Shown one piece after another: positions 16,023-23,230 of a stretch of 23,446 bases of DNA. The translations under genes and the position numbers were made by a program. A model generated the notes under the pieces. The model was not told the origin of the DNA. It did no database searches and was given only the letters and a program-made list of their open reading frames with translations. Numbering within the stretch: the first letter of the stretch is position 1; each line of letters opens with the position of its first letter. Where the stretch lies: NCBI GenBank assembly GCA_023442905.1, contig JAEZWY010000222.1, positions 1 to 23,446 on the forward strand, given 5' to 3'. This DNA comes from Bacillota bacterium (GTDB lineage: Bacteria > Bacillota > Bacilli > Lactobacillales > Aerococcaceae).

Positions 16023-16889
16023 TTATTTCTTTCTCTTTCGCTCATCCATTTCAGCTTCTAACTTCAAACGATTAGAAGTGGAGTGTCTAAATAGGTCTTT
16101 CAATTGTTCGCGATCATCTTTTTTGATAGCATCTTTAATTAAATTAAGTTGTACTTCAAAGTCTTGGATAGACTGTAAGAGGTAAGTTTTGTTATCAATA
16201 AAGAGCTCACTCCAAAGATCTTCATTGATTTTAGCAATCCTTGTTAGTTCTGGATAAGAGTCACCAGTGAATTTTCCAGTTTCGCGTTTTTTATGGTCTG
16301 AATTCATTAATGATATCGCAATGGCATGGGGTAATTGTGAAGTGAATGAAATCATTTGATCATGGAAGCTAGCTGAAACACGATTAATCTTACCAAAACC
16401 AATTTCTGTAGCGAGTGCTTCGATTTTTTTCAAAGTATCTTCCTGGTTTGCTTCAGTTGGTGTTACTAGGAAATTCGCACCTTGAAATACTGACCCTTGT
16501 GCGTAAGCAATACCACGGTTTTCCCGACCAGCCATTGGATGGGTGTAAACAACTTCGATATTTTCAGGTAAAACAGTGGCCATTTCAGCCATGAAGGTCT
16601 CTTTGATTCCGGTTGTATCCATTAAGATGCTACCATCTTTAAAGAAATCACGGTTAGCTTGTATAAATTTTACGGCAGTTTTTGGGTATAAGGCCATAAT
16701 TGTTAAATCTACTTCAGGCAAGATGCCTTCACCTGTTAAGAAACCTTCCTTGATGATACCCATATTTACTGCAGTATCAAGTGTTTCTTGGTTATTATCA
16801 ATTCCATAGATATCTTGATAACCTGCAGTTTGTAATGCCTCTGCGAAGGAACCACCAATTACACCTAAACCTACTATCCCAATTTTCAT
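16023..16889 (-). CDS. tyrA: Prephenate dehydrogenase TyrA
   Basis: This 288-residue enzyme oxidatively decarboxylates prephenate to 4-hydroxyphenylpyruvate in tyrosine synthesis. The N-terminus MKIGIVGLGVIGGSFAEAL is the NAD-binding GxGxxG, with acidic Asp in YGIDNNQ at the end of the second strand. The catalytic-domain motifs THPMAGRENRG near residue 130 and SFTSQLPHAIAISL near residue 195 (the His of SQLPH) are clear. I chose the ATG at 16887-16889 because AGGAG lies eight bases upstream and the Rossmann fold starts at once. A 21-codon upstream extension is unlikely. There is no ACT domain, which some Gram-positive TyrA proteins carry, so feedback control by that route is not expected. The gene stands alone, away from other aromatic genes. 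Confidence 0.9.
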   Translation of the reverse strand: MKIGIVGLGVIGGSFAEALQTAGYQDIYGIDNNQETLDTAVNMGIIKEGFLTGEGILPEVDLTIMALYPKTAVKFIQANRDFFKDGSILMDTTGIKETFMAEMATVLPENIEVVYTHPMAGRENRGIAYAQGSVFQGANFLVTPTEANQEDTLKKIEALATEIGFGKINRVSASFHDQMISFTSQLPHAIAISLMNSDHKKRETGKFTGDSYPELTRIAKINEDLWSELFIDNKTYLLQSIQDFEVQLNLIKDAIKKDDREQLKDLFRHSTSNRLKLEAEMDERKRKK

Positions 16890-17061
16890 CTTGATACTCC
16901 TAACTGTATTCTCATATTTTATTATTCCATGATAACATGTAGACTTATACATTTGTTAGCATTTCTCTGGAAAATATAAGGTAAACATTGCATAATTTAT
17001 ACCCTAATGTAGACGGAAAAAAGAAACTACAAGTGGTTAATCTAATTTTATCTCTATTTTA

Positions 17062-17097
17062 AAGATAAAAAAAGCCAATGCAGTGGGATGCATTGGC
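17062..17097 (-). terminator. Terminator of the MFS transporter gene
   Basis: GCCAATGCA (17074-17082) pairs perfectly with TGCATTGGC (17089-17097). On the minus strand the stem is followed by TTTTTTTATCTTT. The region 17098-17175 and the tyrA upstream region 16890-17061 show no other gene. Confidence 0.9.
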
Positions 17098-17175
17098 AGT
17101 CGTAAATAAATTGAGATGAATACGTACGCGACATATCTACTCTATTTATATTATTGCATTTTTTGCCACTTCAAG

Positions 17176-18429
17176 TCAAACTATTTTTTTGATAACTTTG
17201 AAATCTTTTTTAGCAAGTAGATAAGCACCAGCCCATAATGCGATTATTGCGAGTGATACTGCAACAAAAATATACCAAGCTAAAGTATATGAAGTTGCTT
17301 CTGCAATTGATGCAGCCATTAATGAACCAAACATCATCCCTAAGAATAAGAATTGGTTGACTAAGCCGAATACACGAGGGTAAGTTTGTGCTGGGAAAAT
17401 TGCAGAGATTAATAAAGGTGCAAGTACTGTACCATTTGCATTACCTAAACTAAATAAGATTGCTAATAGGATTGCAAAGCCATAAGAGGTCGTACTAGCT
17501 GCTAAGAAATAAGCAATTGCTAACAGGATAGATGACCAAATGGTTGCTATAACAGTGCCAAGTTTATCTGCAATAACACCCATAGATAATTTACCTAAAA
17601 TACCAACAGCAGAATAAATAGAGATGATTGCAGCACCTTGTTGTGCACCATGTAAACTTTGCATGAATGGGGGGAATTGACCTAAACCACCGTTGTTAGC
17701 TAGGCCGACAAATACAGCACCTAATAGTAATAAAATGAAGAATGGCTTACGTAATGATTCTTGCATGGTGAATGGTACGCGGGCATTTAATTCAACATCA
17801 TGGTCATGATGATTATTTAAGTTATCAGCACCTAAAGCTTCTAGTCCTTTATCTTCAGGTTTCGCAACGAAAATGAATTGGCCAATACCTAAAGTAATGA
17901 TTAACATAATGGCACCATATGTCATATAAGTAGCACGCCACCCAATAGCGTTAATTAAGCTCGTCACGATGGGGCTCCATATAATCCCTCCAACCCCTAA
18001 ACCTGCAAGGGCAATAGATAAAGCTAAACCACGTTTTTCAACAAACCAAGTGGATATTAAAATGGACATAGCCATAGCCGAGCTAGTTAAGAAGCCAAAA
18101 CCTACAACGATAGACAATAGATAAAACATCCAGACATTCGTTACTAAGCCGAATGCCATGTAAGCTAAACCATAGATAAGTGAACCGATTAAGAATACCT
18201 TTTTGAAGTTTTTTGCGAGTAAGCCTGATACCCAAGATGACAATAGGACTGAAATACTTAAAATTAAAGAATTAGAGATTGAGAATTGGCTACTAGAGAT
18301 ATTTAGAGCATCTTTGACAGAATTTTGATAAATATTTGCTATCGCAACGCCTGCTGGTCCAGTAACCGCCAGGACTAAAACCGCACCGATTACTATTTTC
18401 CAACCATAAAACATTTTATTACTTTTCAT
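17176..18429 (-). CDS. MFS transporter, OFA (oxalate/formate antiporter-like) family
   Basis: This 417-residue protein has twelve predicted membrane helices. The N-terminus NKMFYGWKIVIGAVLVLAV matches the YGW(K/R) start of OFA and monocarboxylate-type MFS carriers. Loop motifs include LLAKNFKKVFLIGS after helix 2 (the MFS signature loop) and WFVEKRGLALSIALAGLGVGG between helices 4 and 5, a strong OFA hallmark. A His-rich central loop LNNHHDHDVELN separates the halves. GGAGG lies six bases before the ATG. The family moves organic anions such as oxalate, formate, lactate or pyruvate. The substrate here cannot be told. It is a single gene with its own promoter, a long leader hairpin and a terminator. 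Confidence 0.88.
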   Translation of the reverse strand: MKSNKMFYGWKIVIGAVLVLAVTGPAGVAIANIYQNSVKDALNISSSQFSISNSLILSISVLLSSWVSGLLAKNFKKVFLIGSLIYGLAYMAFGLVTNVWMFYLLSIVVGFGFLTSSAMAMSILISTWFVEKRGLALSIALAGLGVGGIIWSPIVTSLINAIGWRATYMTYGAIMLIITLGIGQFIFVAKPEDKGLEALGADNLNNHHDHDVELNARVPFTMQESLRKPFFILLLLGAVFVGLANNGGLGQFPPFMQSLHGAQQGAAIISIYSAVGILGKLSMGVIADKLGTVIATIWSSILLAIAYFLAASTTSYGFAILLAILFSLGNANGTVLAPLLISAIFPAQTYPRVFGLVNQFLFLGMMFGSLMAASIAEATSYTLAWYIFVAVSLAIIALWAGAYLLAKKDFKVIKKIV

Positions 18430-18472
18430 TCATTTCCTCCTATATTTATAAAGTTGATTTAGACAGAAATTA

Positions 18473-18532
18473 AAGCAAGAAAAAACCAGTGCACAAAAAT
18501 TGTTATTTTTGCACATTGGATTTCTCTTGCTT
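18473..18532 (-). repeat. 28-bp imperfect inverted repeat in the MFS 5' leader
   Basis: The arms 18473-18500 and 18505-18532 pair around a four-base loop TGTT, with four to five imperfections in 28 positions. The outer AAGCAAGA/TCTTGCTT and inner CAAAAAT/ATTTTTG segments are exact. It lies between the predicted promoter and the ribosome binding site, so it would be transcribed. It has no T-tract, so it is not a typical terminator. Confidence 0.85.
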
Positions 18533-18557
18533 GTGAAATCTTTTCTAATACAATTTA

Positions 18558-18587
18558 ATTATACACCGATATATAGTGTTTCTTCAA
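18558..18587 (-). promoter_or_regulatory. Sigma-A type promoter of the MFS gene
   Basis: On the minus strand, TTGAAG (18582-18587) is followed by an 18-base gap and a perfect TATAAT (18558-18563). The predicted start near 18550 gives a leader of about 120 bases that holds the long hairpin. This promoter, the hairpin and the galE promoter fill the gene-free stretch 18430-18801. Confidence 0.7.
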
Positions 18588-18725
18588 CTTTTTCTACTAA
18601 GGAAGAGTACTTTTGAGTTTTGTTGAAAATTGCATTTATTGTCTATTTTGTAATTGATATATTTTAAATCGAGTTATTTTGAATGAAATTTATCATATTG
18701 TTAATATTTTTCTAATTTGCCATTA

Positions 18726-18734
18726 TGATATAAT
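18726..18734 (+). promoter_or_regulatory. Extended -10 promoter of galE
   Basis: TGATATAAT gives TATAAT at 18729-18734 with the TGn extension. The -35 region is only T-rich. It lies 67 bases before the galE ATG. Confidence 0.6.
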
Positions 18735-18801
18735 AGACTTAAATAATAGAAATCCTAAAAGCAAACTACTTAATAAACTGTAGGATAAAAGGAGAGTTTA
18801 G

Positions 18802-19818
18802 ATGGCTATTCTAGTTACTGGTGGTACTGGTTATATCGGTTCCCACACAACAATTGAATTAATCCAAGCTGGATATGATGTCGTAATTGTGGATGATTAC
18901 TCAAATAGTAAACCCGTTGTTTTGGAGCGAATTGAAGAAATTTCTGGTGTGCGTCCACGTTTTTATGAGGCAAATGTTCTAGATAAGGAAGCTTTAACAC
19001 ATATTTTTGAAGTCGAAGATATTGAAGCGGTAATTCATTTTGCAGCCTTTAAAGCAGTAGGTGAGTCTGTTGCTAAACCGATTAAATATTATGATAATAA
19101 CCTAGGTGGATTGGTATCAGTTCTAGAAGTTATGCAAGAATTTAATGTGCATAAAATTGTGTTCTCTTCATCTGCTACTGTTTACGGTATGGATAACGAG
19201 TCACCATTAACTGAAGACCTACCAACAAGTGCAACTAACCCATATGGTTATACTAAGGTCATGAATGAGCAAATTTTACGAGATTTATCTGTGGCTGATG
19301 ATCAGTGGTCAATCATGATTTTACGTTACTTCAATCCAATTGGTGCGCATGCATCAGGTTTAATCGGAGAAGATCCAACAGATATTCCCAATAACTTAAT
19401 GCCTTACATTACTCAAGTAGCTATTGGTAAACGCGACCACCTATCAGTATTCGGTAGTGACTATCCTACGCATGATGGTACTGGTGTCCGTGACTATATT
19501 CACGTAGTTGATCTAGCAAAAGGACATGTTGCTGCAATTAAACATGCCCTAGCACATGAAGGTGTTGAAACAGTTAACTTAGGTACCGGTATTGGTTATT
19601 CGGTCTTAGACTTAGTCAATACGTTTGTGGAACAAAACGGGGTCGAAGTACCATATGAATTAGTGGACCGCCGACCAGGTGATGTTGCTGCGAATTACGC
19701 AGATGCATCGTATGCTAAATCATTATTAGGCTGGACAGCAGAACATGATCTAGCAGATATGTGCCGTGATTCATGGAAATGGCAATCAAATAATCCAAAC
19801 GGTTATGACCAGGACTAA
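18802..19818 (+). CDS. galE: UDP-glucose 4-epimerase GalE
   Basis: This 338-residue extended short-chain dehydrogenase interconverts UDP-glucose and UDP-galactose with bound NAD. MAILVTGGTGYIGSHTTIEL is the N-terminal nucleotide-binding site. VFSSSATVYG near residue 120 supplies the catalytic Ser/Thr, and NPYGYTKVMNEQ near residue 146 carries the YxxxK pair. LRYFNPIGAH near 175 and DGTGVRDYIHVVDLA near 225 are strong GalE signatures. Length is standard. The start follows AAGGAG. The gene is single, with its own promoter and terminator and no Leloir genes beside it, so it probably supplies UDP-galactose for cell-surface polymers as well as sugar use. Confidence 0.96.
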   Translation: MAILVTGGTGYIGSHTTIELIQAGYDVVIVDDYSNSKPVVLERIEEISGVRPRFYEANVLDKEALTHIFEVEDIEAVIHFAAFKAVGESVAKPIKYYDNNLGGLVSVLEVMQEFNVHKIVFSSSATVYGMDNESPLTEDLPTSATNPYGYTKVMNEQILRDLSVADDQWSIMILRYFNPIGAHASGLIGEDPTDIPNNLMPYITQVAIGKRDHLSVFGSDYPTHDGTGVRDYIHVVDLAKGHVAAIKHALAHEGVETVNLGTGIGYSVLDLVNTFVEQNGVEVPYELVDRRPGDVAANYADASYAKSLLGWTAEHDLADMCRDSWKWQSNNPNGYDQD

Positions 19819-19834
19819 TTAGATGAATTTAAAG

Positions 19835-19869
19835 GGAGCTTGCGAAGAAATTCGTAGGCTTCTTTTTTT
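19835..19869 (+). terminator. Terminator of galE
   Basis: GGAGCTTGCGAA (19835-19846) pairs with TTCGTAGGCTTC (19851-19862) using wobble pairs, followed by seven T residues. It begins 17 bases after the stop. Confidence 0.85.
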
Positions 19870-19981
19870 AGCTATGCGAAGAGGAGGTAATAGTTATATT
19901 CTGTTAATTGGAATTATTGATTTTTTGTAACACAACTGCAATCTATGGGTAATCTATAAGTTAAATTGTATGGGTGTTTTA

Positions 19982-19990
19982 TGCTATAAT
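19982..19990 (+). promoter_or_regulatory. Extended -10 promoter of the LysM protein gene
   Basis: TGCTATAAT ends at 19990 (TATAAT 19985-19990 with TGn). No good -35 is present. It implies a leader of about 155 bases before the ATG at 20152, holding the inverted repeat at 20076-20121. No other gene is seen in 19870-20151. Confidence 0.5.
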
Positions 19991-20075
19991 ATGAAGCAAA
20001 TGCTTTAGGATTATGGCGTTTATTTTTGAATATGCGCATTATAGTTGGGATTAACATATTTTAAGCGTATACGAT

Positions 20076-20121
20076 ATGTGGTAAAAGGTGTGTAAAATTT
20101 TTACAGCACATTTGACCACAT
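20076..20121 (+). repeat. Imperfect inverted repeat just upstream of the LysM gene
   Basis: ATGTGGT (20076-20082) pairs with ACCACAT (20115-20121). The inner parts GTGTGTAAAA and TTTTACAGCAC extend the pairing to about 20 base pairs with a bulge and mismatches. It ends 30 bases before the start codon and could form an RNA stem or a protein-binding palindrome. Confidence 0.75.
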
Positions 20122-20151
20122 AATTTCTTTTTACAAGGTGGGGAAAATACT

Positions 20152-20811
20152 ATGCCAGCATGGCTAGGTGAATTTATAGAAAAGTGGCAGGCACAATCTC
20201 GATCAACTCAATTTACGGTTGTGGGCATTGTGATAGCCGCTATAGTGTTGATGATTATTCCGTGGAGAGCATCTGCTGAAGAAGGAAATCCTTTAGGTAT
20301 ACAAGTGGATTCACAACCATTAAGTGGTTCTGATTATTATTCAGCAGAACCGTTAACAACTAATGGGAATGATTCTGGTATATCTCTGGGCGATTCAAGT
20401 ATCACTTCAAGTGAAGACACTTCAGTTGCAACATCAGTGGAATTAACCAAAGATGCGGATTACAGTACAGATTTAGCAAGTTTAACAGCGGAATATGAAG
20501 CGAATTCAGCATCATTAGCGCAATCAAGATCAAATGATCCTTCTTATACAGCACCAAGTGTATCATCTAGTTCTTCATCATCTTCGTCATCGACTTCTTC
20601 AAGTGCTAGCTCATCGTCATCATCTTCATCATCAGATGACAGCTCTAGTGAAAGTAGTCAGACGGATTCAGTTGGCACGTACACAGTTCAATCAGGTGAT
20701 AATGCGTACCGAATTGCAACCAATAACGGTTTAACCTTGGATGAATTTCTATCATTGAACGGTAAAACAGAAGCTTCTGTGACCCCTGGTGAAGTAGTTC
20801 GTATACAATAA
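20152..20811 (+). CDS. Membrane-anchored Ser-rich LysM domain protein
   Basis: This 219-residue surface protein has a short charged N-terminus (GEFIEKWQAQSRS) and one membrane helix near residues 23-40 (FTVVGIVIAAIVLMIIPW), with no signal peptidase motif. A disordered acidic, Ser/Thr-rich spacer follows and contains a near-pure Ser tract at residues 138-161. The C-terminal LysM domain runs from about residue 177 (YTVQSGDNAYRIATNNG through LTLDEFLSLNG to PGEVVRIQ), so it ends at the C-terminus. The layout, a type II membrane anchor, flexible stalk and peptidoglycan-binding module, suggests tethering of membrane to cell wall or a role in division or envelope upkeep. There is no catalytic domain. 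GGTGGGG precedes the ATG. It stands alone. Confidence 0.88.
   Translation: MPAWLGEFIEKWQAQSRSTQFTVVGIVIAAIVLMIIPWRASAEEGNPLGIQVDSQPLSGSDYYSAEPLTTNGNDSGISLGDSSITSSEDTSVATSVELTKDADYSTDLASLTAEYEANSASLAQSRSNDPSYTAPSVSSSSSSSSSSTSSSASSSSSSSSSDDSSSESSQTDSVGTYTVQSGDNAYRIATNNGLTLDEFLSLNGKTEASVTPGEVVRIQ
20563..20634. repeat. TCN triplet tract coding a polyserine stalk
   Basis: Twenty-four codons of mostly TCA, TCT and TCG, with single Thr and Ala interruptions, encode the Ser stalk of the LysM protein. Such tracts vary in length between strains in other surface proteins. Confidence 0.85.
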
Positions 20812-20962
20812 GTGAATTTTATGTGAGTTTGTTCGTAAGAAACGGAGTATTCGGTCGAATTTACTAGCAATTATAGTGAAAAAGTTGTATTCTTATGTAG
20901 GTAATTTTTTCGTATAGGTCAGATTTATAAGTAATTTATAACTCATATCAAATAATTTGTAG

Positions 20963-20968
20963 TATAAT
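20963..20968 (+). promoter_or_regulatory. -10 box of the XRE regulator gene
   Basis: TATAAT lies 25 bases before the ATG at 20994, within AT-rich DNA, with no clear -35. The leader would be very short, with AGGAGG at its 3' end. Confidence 0.5.
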
Positions 20969-20993
20969 ATATAGTAAGTAAGGAGGGCTGAAC

Positions 20994-21248
20994 ATGGAAG
21001 AATTAAAAATTGCGAATGCACAGCCACGCGAAGCGGCTCGTCAAAAAGCAACACAAAACGCAGCAGAGATTCTTTTAGAAATTCGTAGCAAACGCGGTAT
21101 TTCTCAAGCGCCTCTAGCTGAAATCTCTGGACGTAAACAAAGCTACATTTCACGTGTAGAATCAAGACAACAAAACATTTCTTTAGCGACATTACAAGAA
21201 ATCGTTGACGCTGTTGGCGGAAACTTAGTTGTTAAAGTAGAATTATAA
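20994..21248 (+). CDS. Small XRE-family helix-turn-helix regulator, HigA-like
   Basis: This 84-residue single-domain DNA-binding protein has the helix-turn-helix ISQAPLAEISGRKQSYISRVESRQQNISLATLQEIVDAVG at roughly residues 35-74 (landmarks only), of lambda Cro/C1 type. The C-terminus GGNLVVKVEL resembles HigA-type antitoxins. The N-terminal 25 residues form a charged helix (PREAARQKATQNAAEILLEI). AAGGAGGG precedes the ATG. No toxin gene is visible on either side: the 182 bases upstream and 220 bases downstream hold no credible partner. It therefore looks like a solitary regulator or an antitoxin that has lost its toxin. It ends at a strong terminator. Confidence 0.85.
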   Translation: MEELKIANAQPREAARQKATQNAAEILLEIRSKRGISQAPLAEISGRKQSYISRVESRQQNISLATLQEIVDAVGGNLVVKVEL

Positions 21249-21280
21249 TCCTGACTGATTAACAGAAATAAATTTAGAAA

Positions 21281-21332
21281 AGTCGTATTCGTTTGTGGCC
21301 CTGAAGTTCCATAAACGAATGCGACTGTTTTT
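21281..21332 (+). terminator. Terminator of the XRE regulator gene
   Basis: An 18-bp stem with two wobble pairs (21281-21298 with 21309-21326) is followed by GTTTTTA. It begins 32 bases after the stop codon. Confidence 0.88.
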
Positions 21333-21338
21333 ATACCG

Positions 21339-21372
21339 AAAAGGGGTGTGACATTATGGCCACACCCCTTTT
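21339..21372. terminator. Second hairpin, probably bidirectional terminator
   Basis: AAAAGGGGTGTG (21339-21350) pairs perfectly with CACACCCCTTTT (21361-21372). A and T runs on both sides would let it act in either direction as a backup between converging genes. Confidence 0.65.
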
Positions 21373-21414
21373 AAATTTATTGATTTGGATGTTATTATCC
21401 CAAAGCCTATTACC

Positions 21415-21455
21415 TATATAAATAAAAGAGAACTGGCTAATTCACCAGTCCTCTT
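21415..21455 (-). terminator. Terminator of the DUF1659-DUF2922 operon
   Basis: AAGAGAACTGG (21426-21436) pairs with CCAGTCCTCTT (21445-21455) with one mismatch. On the minus strand it is followed by TTTATTTATATAGG. It lies 14 bases past the DUF2922 stop. Confidence 0.8.
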
Positions 21456-21468
21456 ATGACTCATGTGC

Positions 21469-21714
21469 TTATGCTTCTGTAGGCATAGCGTAAATTTCTT
21501 GAACTTGACGGTTCACGTAACGGCCTGAAACAGCTGAGTAGAAGACATTTTGTTGGTCGTCGTTTACAAAAGCTTCTGTAGCGATAAAAGCATTTAAAGT
21601 TGCTTCTACAGATGCTGCATCTAAGTCAGATTTAGGATTTTTGATAGTTACGGTACGTGTTTTGTTGTCAGCAGTTTTAAATTTTAATTCAAATACATTT
21701 GTTTCTTCAATCAT
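21469..21714 (-). CDS. DUF2922 family protein
   Basis: This 81-residue protein includes VFELKFKTADNKTRTVTI at the N-terminus, NPKSDLDAASVEATLNAF in the middle and a YVNRQVQEIYAMP end. This fits the short beta-alpha DUF2922 family of Firmicutes. There is no signal peptide or membrane segment, so it is cytoplasmic. The ATG lies six bases after AAAGGAGG. It follows the DUF1659 gene by 54 bases on the same strand, a pairing common in Bacilli, and the two probably form one operon. No biochemical function is known for the family. Confidence 0.8.
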   Translation of the reverse strand: MIEETNVFELKFKTADNKTRTVTIKNPKSDLDAASVEATLNAFIATEAFVNDDQQNVFYSAVSGRYVNRQVQEIYAMPTEA

Positions 21715-21768
21715 AAGATTCCTCCTTTAGGACAATAGGGACATACAGACAGTTAGTTGATTAAGCGA

Positions 21769-21969
21769 TTAGTCAGTAATGATATAACGTTCAACTGCAA
21801 CAGCACCAGTAAATGGATCTTCAACTAAGTTAGAAAGGGCAATGGCTAAATCGTTTAATTTACCAGTATCTGGATTTTCGATTAAACCATTTAGTGTAAT
21901 ACGACTTTCTTTTTCTGTGTCTAAATTCAAGTATGTTAATTCTAATTTTGCTGATTCAAAGTTTTTCAT
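21769..21969 (-). CDS. DUF1659 family protein
   Basis: This 66-residue protein includes AKLELTYLNLDTEKESRITLNGL and later LNDLAIALSNLVEDPFTGAV, ending RYIITD. It resembles the DUF1659 family, in which a short beta hairpin is followed by a helix (LANLV-like). I chose the ATG at 21967-21969 because GGAGGG lies seven bases upstream. An in-frame TTG at 21984 overlaps that site and cannot use it. It is the first gene of a two-gene leftward operon with DUF2922. A small hairpin (21995-22001 with 22010-22016) lies in its leader. Function is unknown. Confidence 0.78.
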   Translation of the reverse strand: MKNFESAKLELTYLNLDTEKESRITLNGLIENPDTGKLNDLAIALSNLVEDPFTGAVAVERYIITD

Positions 21970-22065
21970 AGGTAAACCCTCCAATATTTGTTTTGTAAGC
22001 CCTCCGGATGACTTACATAAATAAGAACGATGATTGAGAGAAAAGTGACAAGCTAGTTGCAGAAA

Positions 22066-22095
22066 TTGTGACCTAAACTTTTCCTATGCTAGAAT
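22066..22095 (+). promoter_or_regulatory. Promoter of recX
   Basis: TTGTGA (22066-22071), an 18-base gap and TAGAAT (22090-22095) with TGC before it form an extended -10 promoter about 40 bases before the recX ATG. Confidence 0.6.
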
Positions 22096-22134
22096 ATATA
22101 GAGAATATCGGGATTTTTGAGGAGGGATGATAGG

Positions 22135-23199
22135 ATGACTGAAAAAAAACGTGGCCCTATGAAGTTGTCTGATATAGGGAATAAAAGTAACCCATCAAAA
22201 CCGTCGACGAGTAGAAATAATAAGCCAGCCTATAAAAAAGACAGATCACAAGAAGTTGACCAGACTGAACCAAGTGTGGATAGCTTGGCCTCTGATTTAC
22301 TAGCCAAAGCTGAAGGACTGCGAGCTCAGAAAGCGGCGCCCCTTTTTCAAGGAGAAAATAAGCGAGCAGAAACCGACGAAAAACGGGTGTTGGCAGGGGA
22401 AATTACGGCTATTGAGGTTCAGAAGAAGAATAAGAAACGGTTTAATATTTATATCAAAGGTCAGTTCGCCTTTGGGATCAGTGAAAACACTTTGGTGAAA
22501 TTTGCCTTACATAAGGGGCAAGTCCTAGATCAAGAGTTTATCGCAGATATCCAGCAAGTTGATAAGGAAGATTATGCTTATCAGTTGGCGGTCCGGTTTT
22601 TAAGTCATCAACTGCGGTCTGAAAAAGAGGTAAGGGCCAAGTTAGCTGAGGAAGAAATTGAACCGGATGTAATGGAAAAAGCGATTATAAAGTTAAAAGA
22701 TGTGAAACTAATTGATGATACGATGTTTGGGCAAGCCTATACAAGAACGGCGATGAATATCAATAAAAAAGGGCCTAATGTCATAGCTAGAGAATTGAAA
22801 AATAAGGGACTAGGGGAAGAAGAGATTGACAAGTCCTTGGATGAATATGACCGAGGTACAGAAGTGGAAAATGCTTATACTATTGCAGAAAAGTATTTTC
22901 AAAAACAACTAAGGAAGGCATCTCATCGTAATGCTAGTCAGAAAACGAAGCAATACTTAGTACAAAAGGGTTTTGATAGTGATTTGATTCAGGAATTAAT
23001 GCAGCAATTGGCAGAATATTATCAAGATGAAGACCAAGAACTCGCTGTTTTACATAAAGATTTGGACAAGTATATGCGGCGATATAAAAAACTATCGGGC
23101 AAAGAATTGACCTTTAAGGTTAAAGGAATGCTCTATAATAAAGGTTATCCTTCAGACTTGATCAACCAAGCTCTTGAGGAATATGAGGAAGATATTTAA
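22135..23199 (+). CDS. recX: Regulatory protein RecX with long N-terminal extension
   Basis: This 354-residue protein starts with about 85 residues of charged, Pro/Ser/Lys-rich, probably disordered sequence (TEKKRGPMKLSDIGN onward). The recognisable RecX body begins near residue 85 with GEITAIEVQKKNKKRFNIYI and GQFAFGISENTLVKFAL. RecX helical repeats follow: AYQLAVRFLSHQLRSEKEV near 150 and KLKDVKLIDDTMFGQAY near 190. GPNVIARELKNKGL, then KTKQYLVQKGFDSDLIQEL, come next, with LTFKVKGMLYNKGYPSDLI at the end. RecX binds RecA filaments and limits recombination. Firmicute RecX is usually about 260-270 residues, so the extension is unusual. GAGGAGG lies nine bases before the ATG. An upstream TTG at 22117 overlaps it. 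mutY follows 31 bases downstream. Confidence 0.9.
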   Translation: MTEKKRGPMKLSDIGNKSNPSKPSTSRNNKPAYKKDRSQEVDQTEPSVDSLASDLLAKAEGLRAQKAAPLFQGENKRAETDEKRVLAGEITAIEVQKKNKKRFNIYIKGQFAFGISENTLVKFALHKGQVLDQEFIADIQQVDKEDYAYQLAVRFLSHQLRSEKEVRAKLAEEEIEPDVMEKAIIKLKDVKLIDDTMFGQAYTRTAMNINKKGPNVIARELKNKGLGEEEIDKSLDEYDRGTEVENAYTIAEKYFQKQLRKASHRNASQKTKQYLVQKGFDSDLIQELMQQLAEYYQDEDQELAVLHKDLDKYMRRYKKLSGKELTFKVKGMLYNKGYPSDLINQALEEYEEDI

Positions 23200-23230
23200 G
23201 AACATATATAGTAGAAAAGGAAGCAAACCA

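Noticed and set aside
20893..21192. 99-codon minus-strand frame opposite the XRE gene, considered as a toxin partner
   Set aside because: It is fully antisense to the helix-turn-helix coding sequence, has no ribosome binding site and resembles no toxin family.
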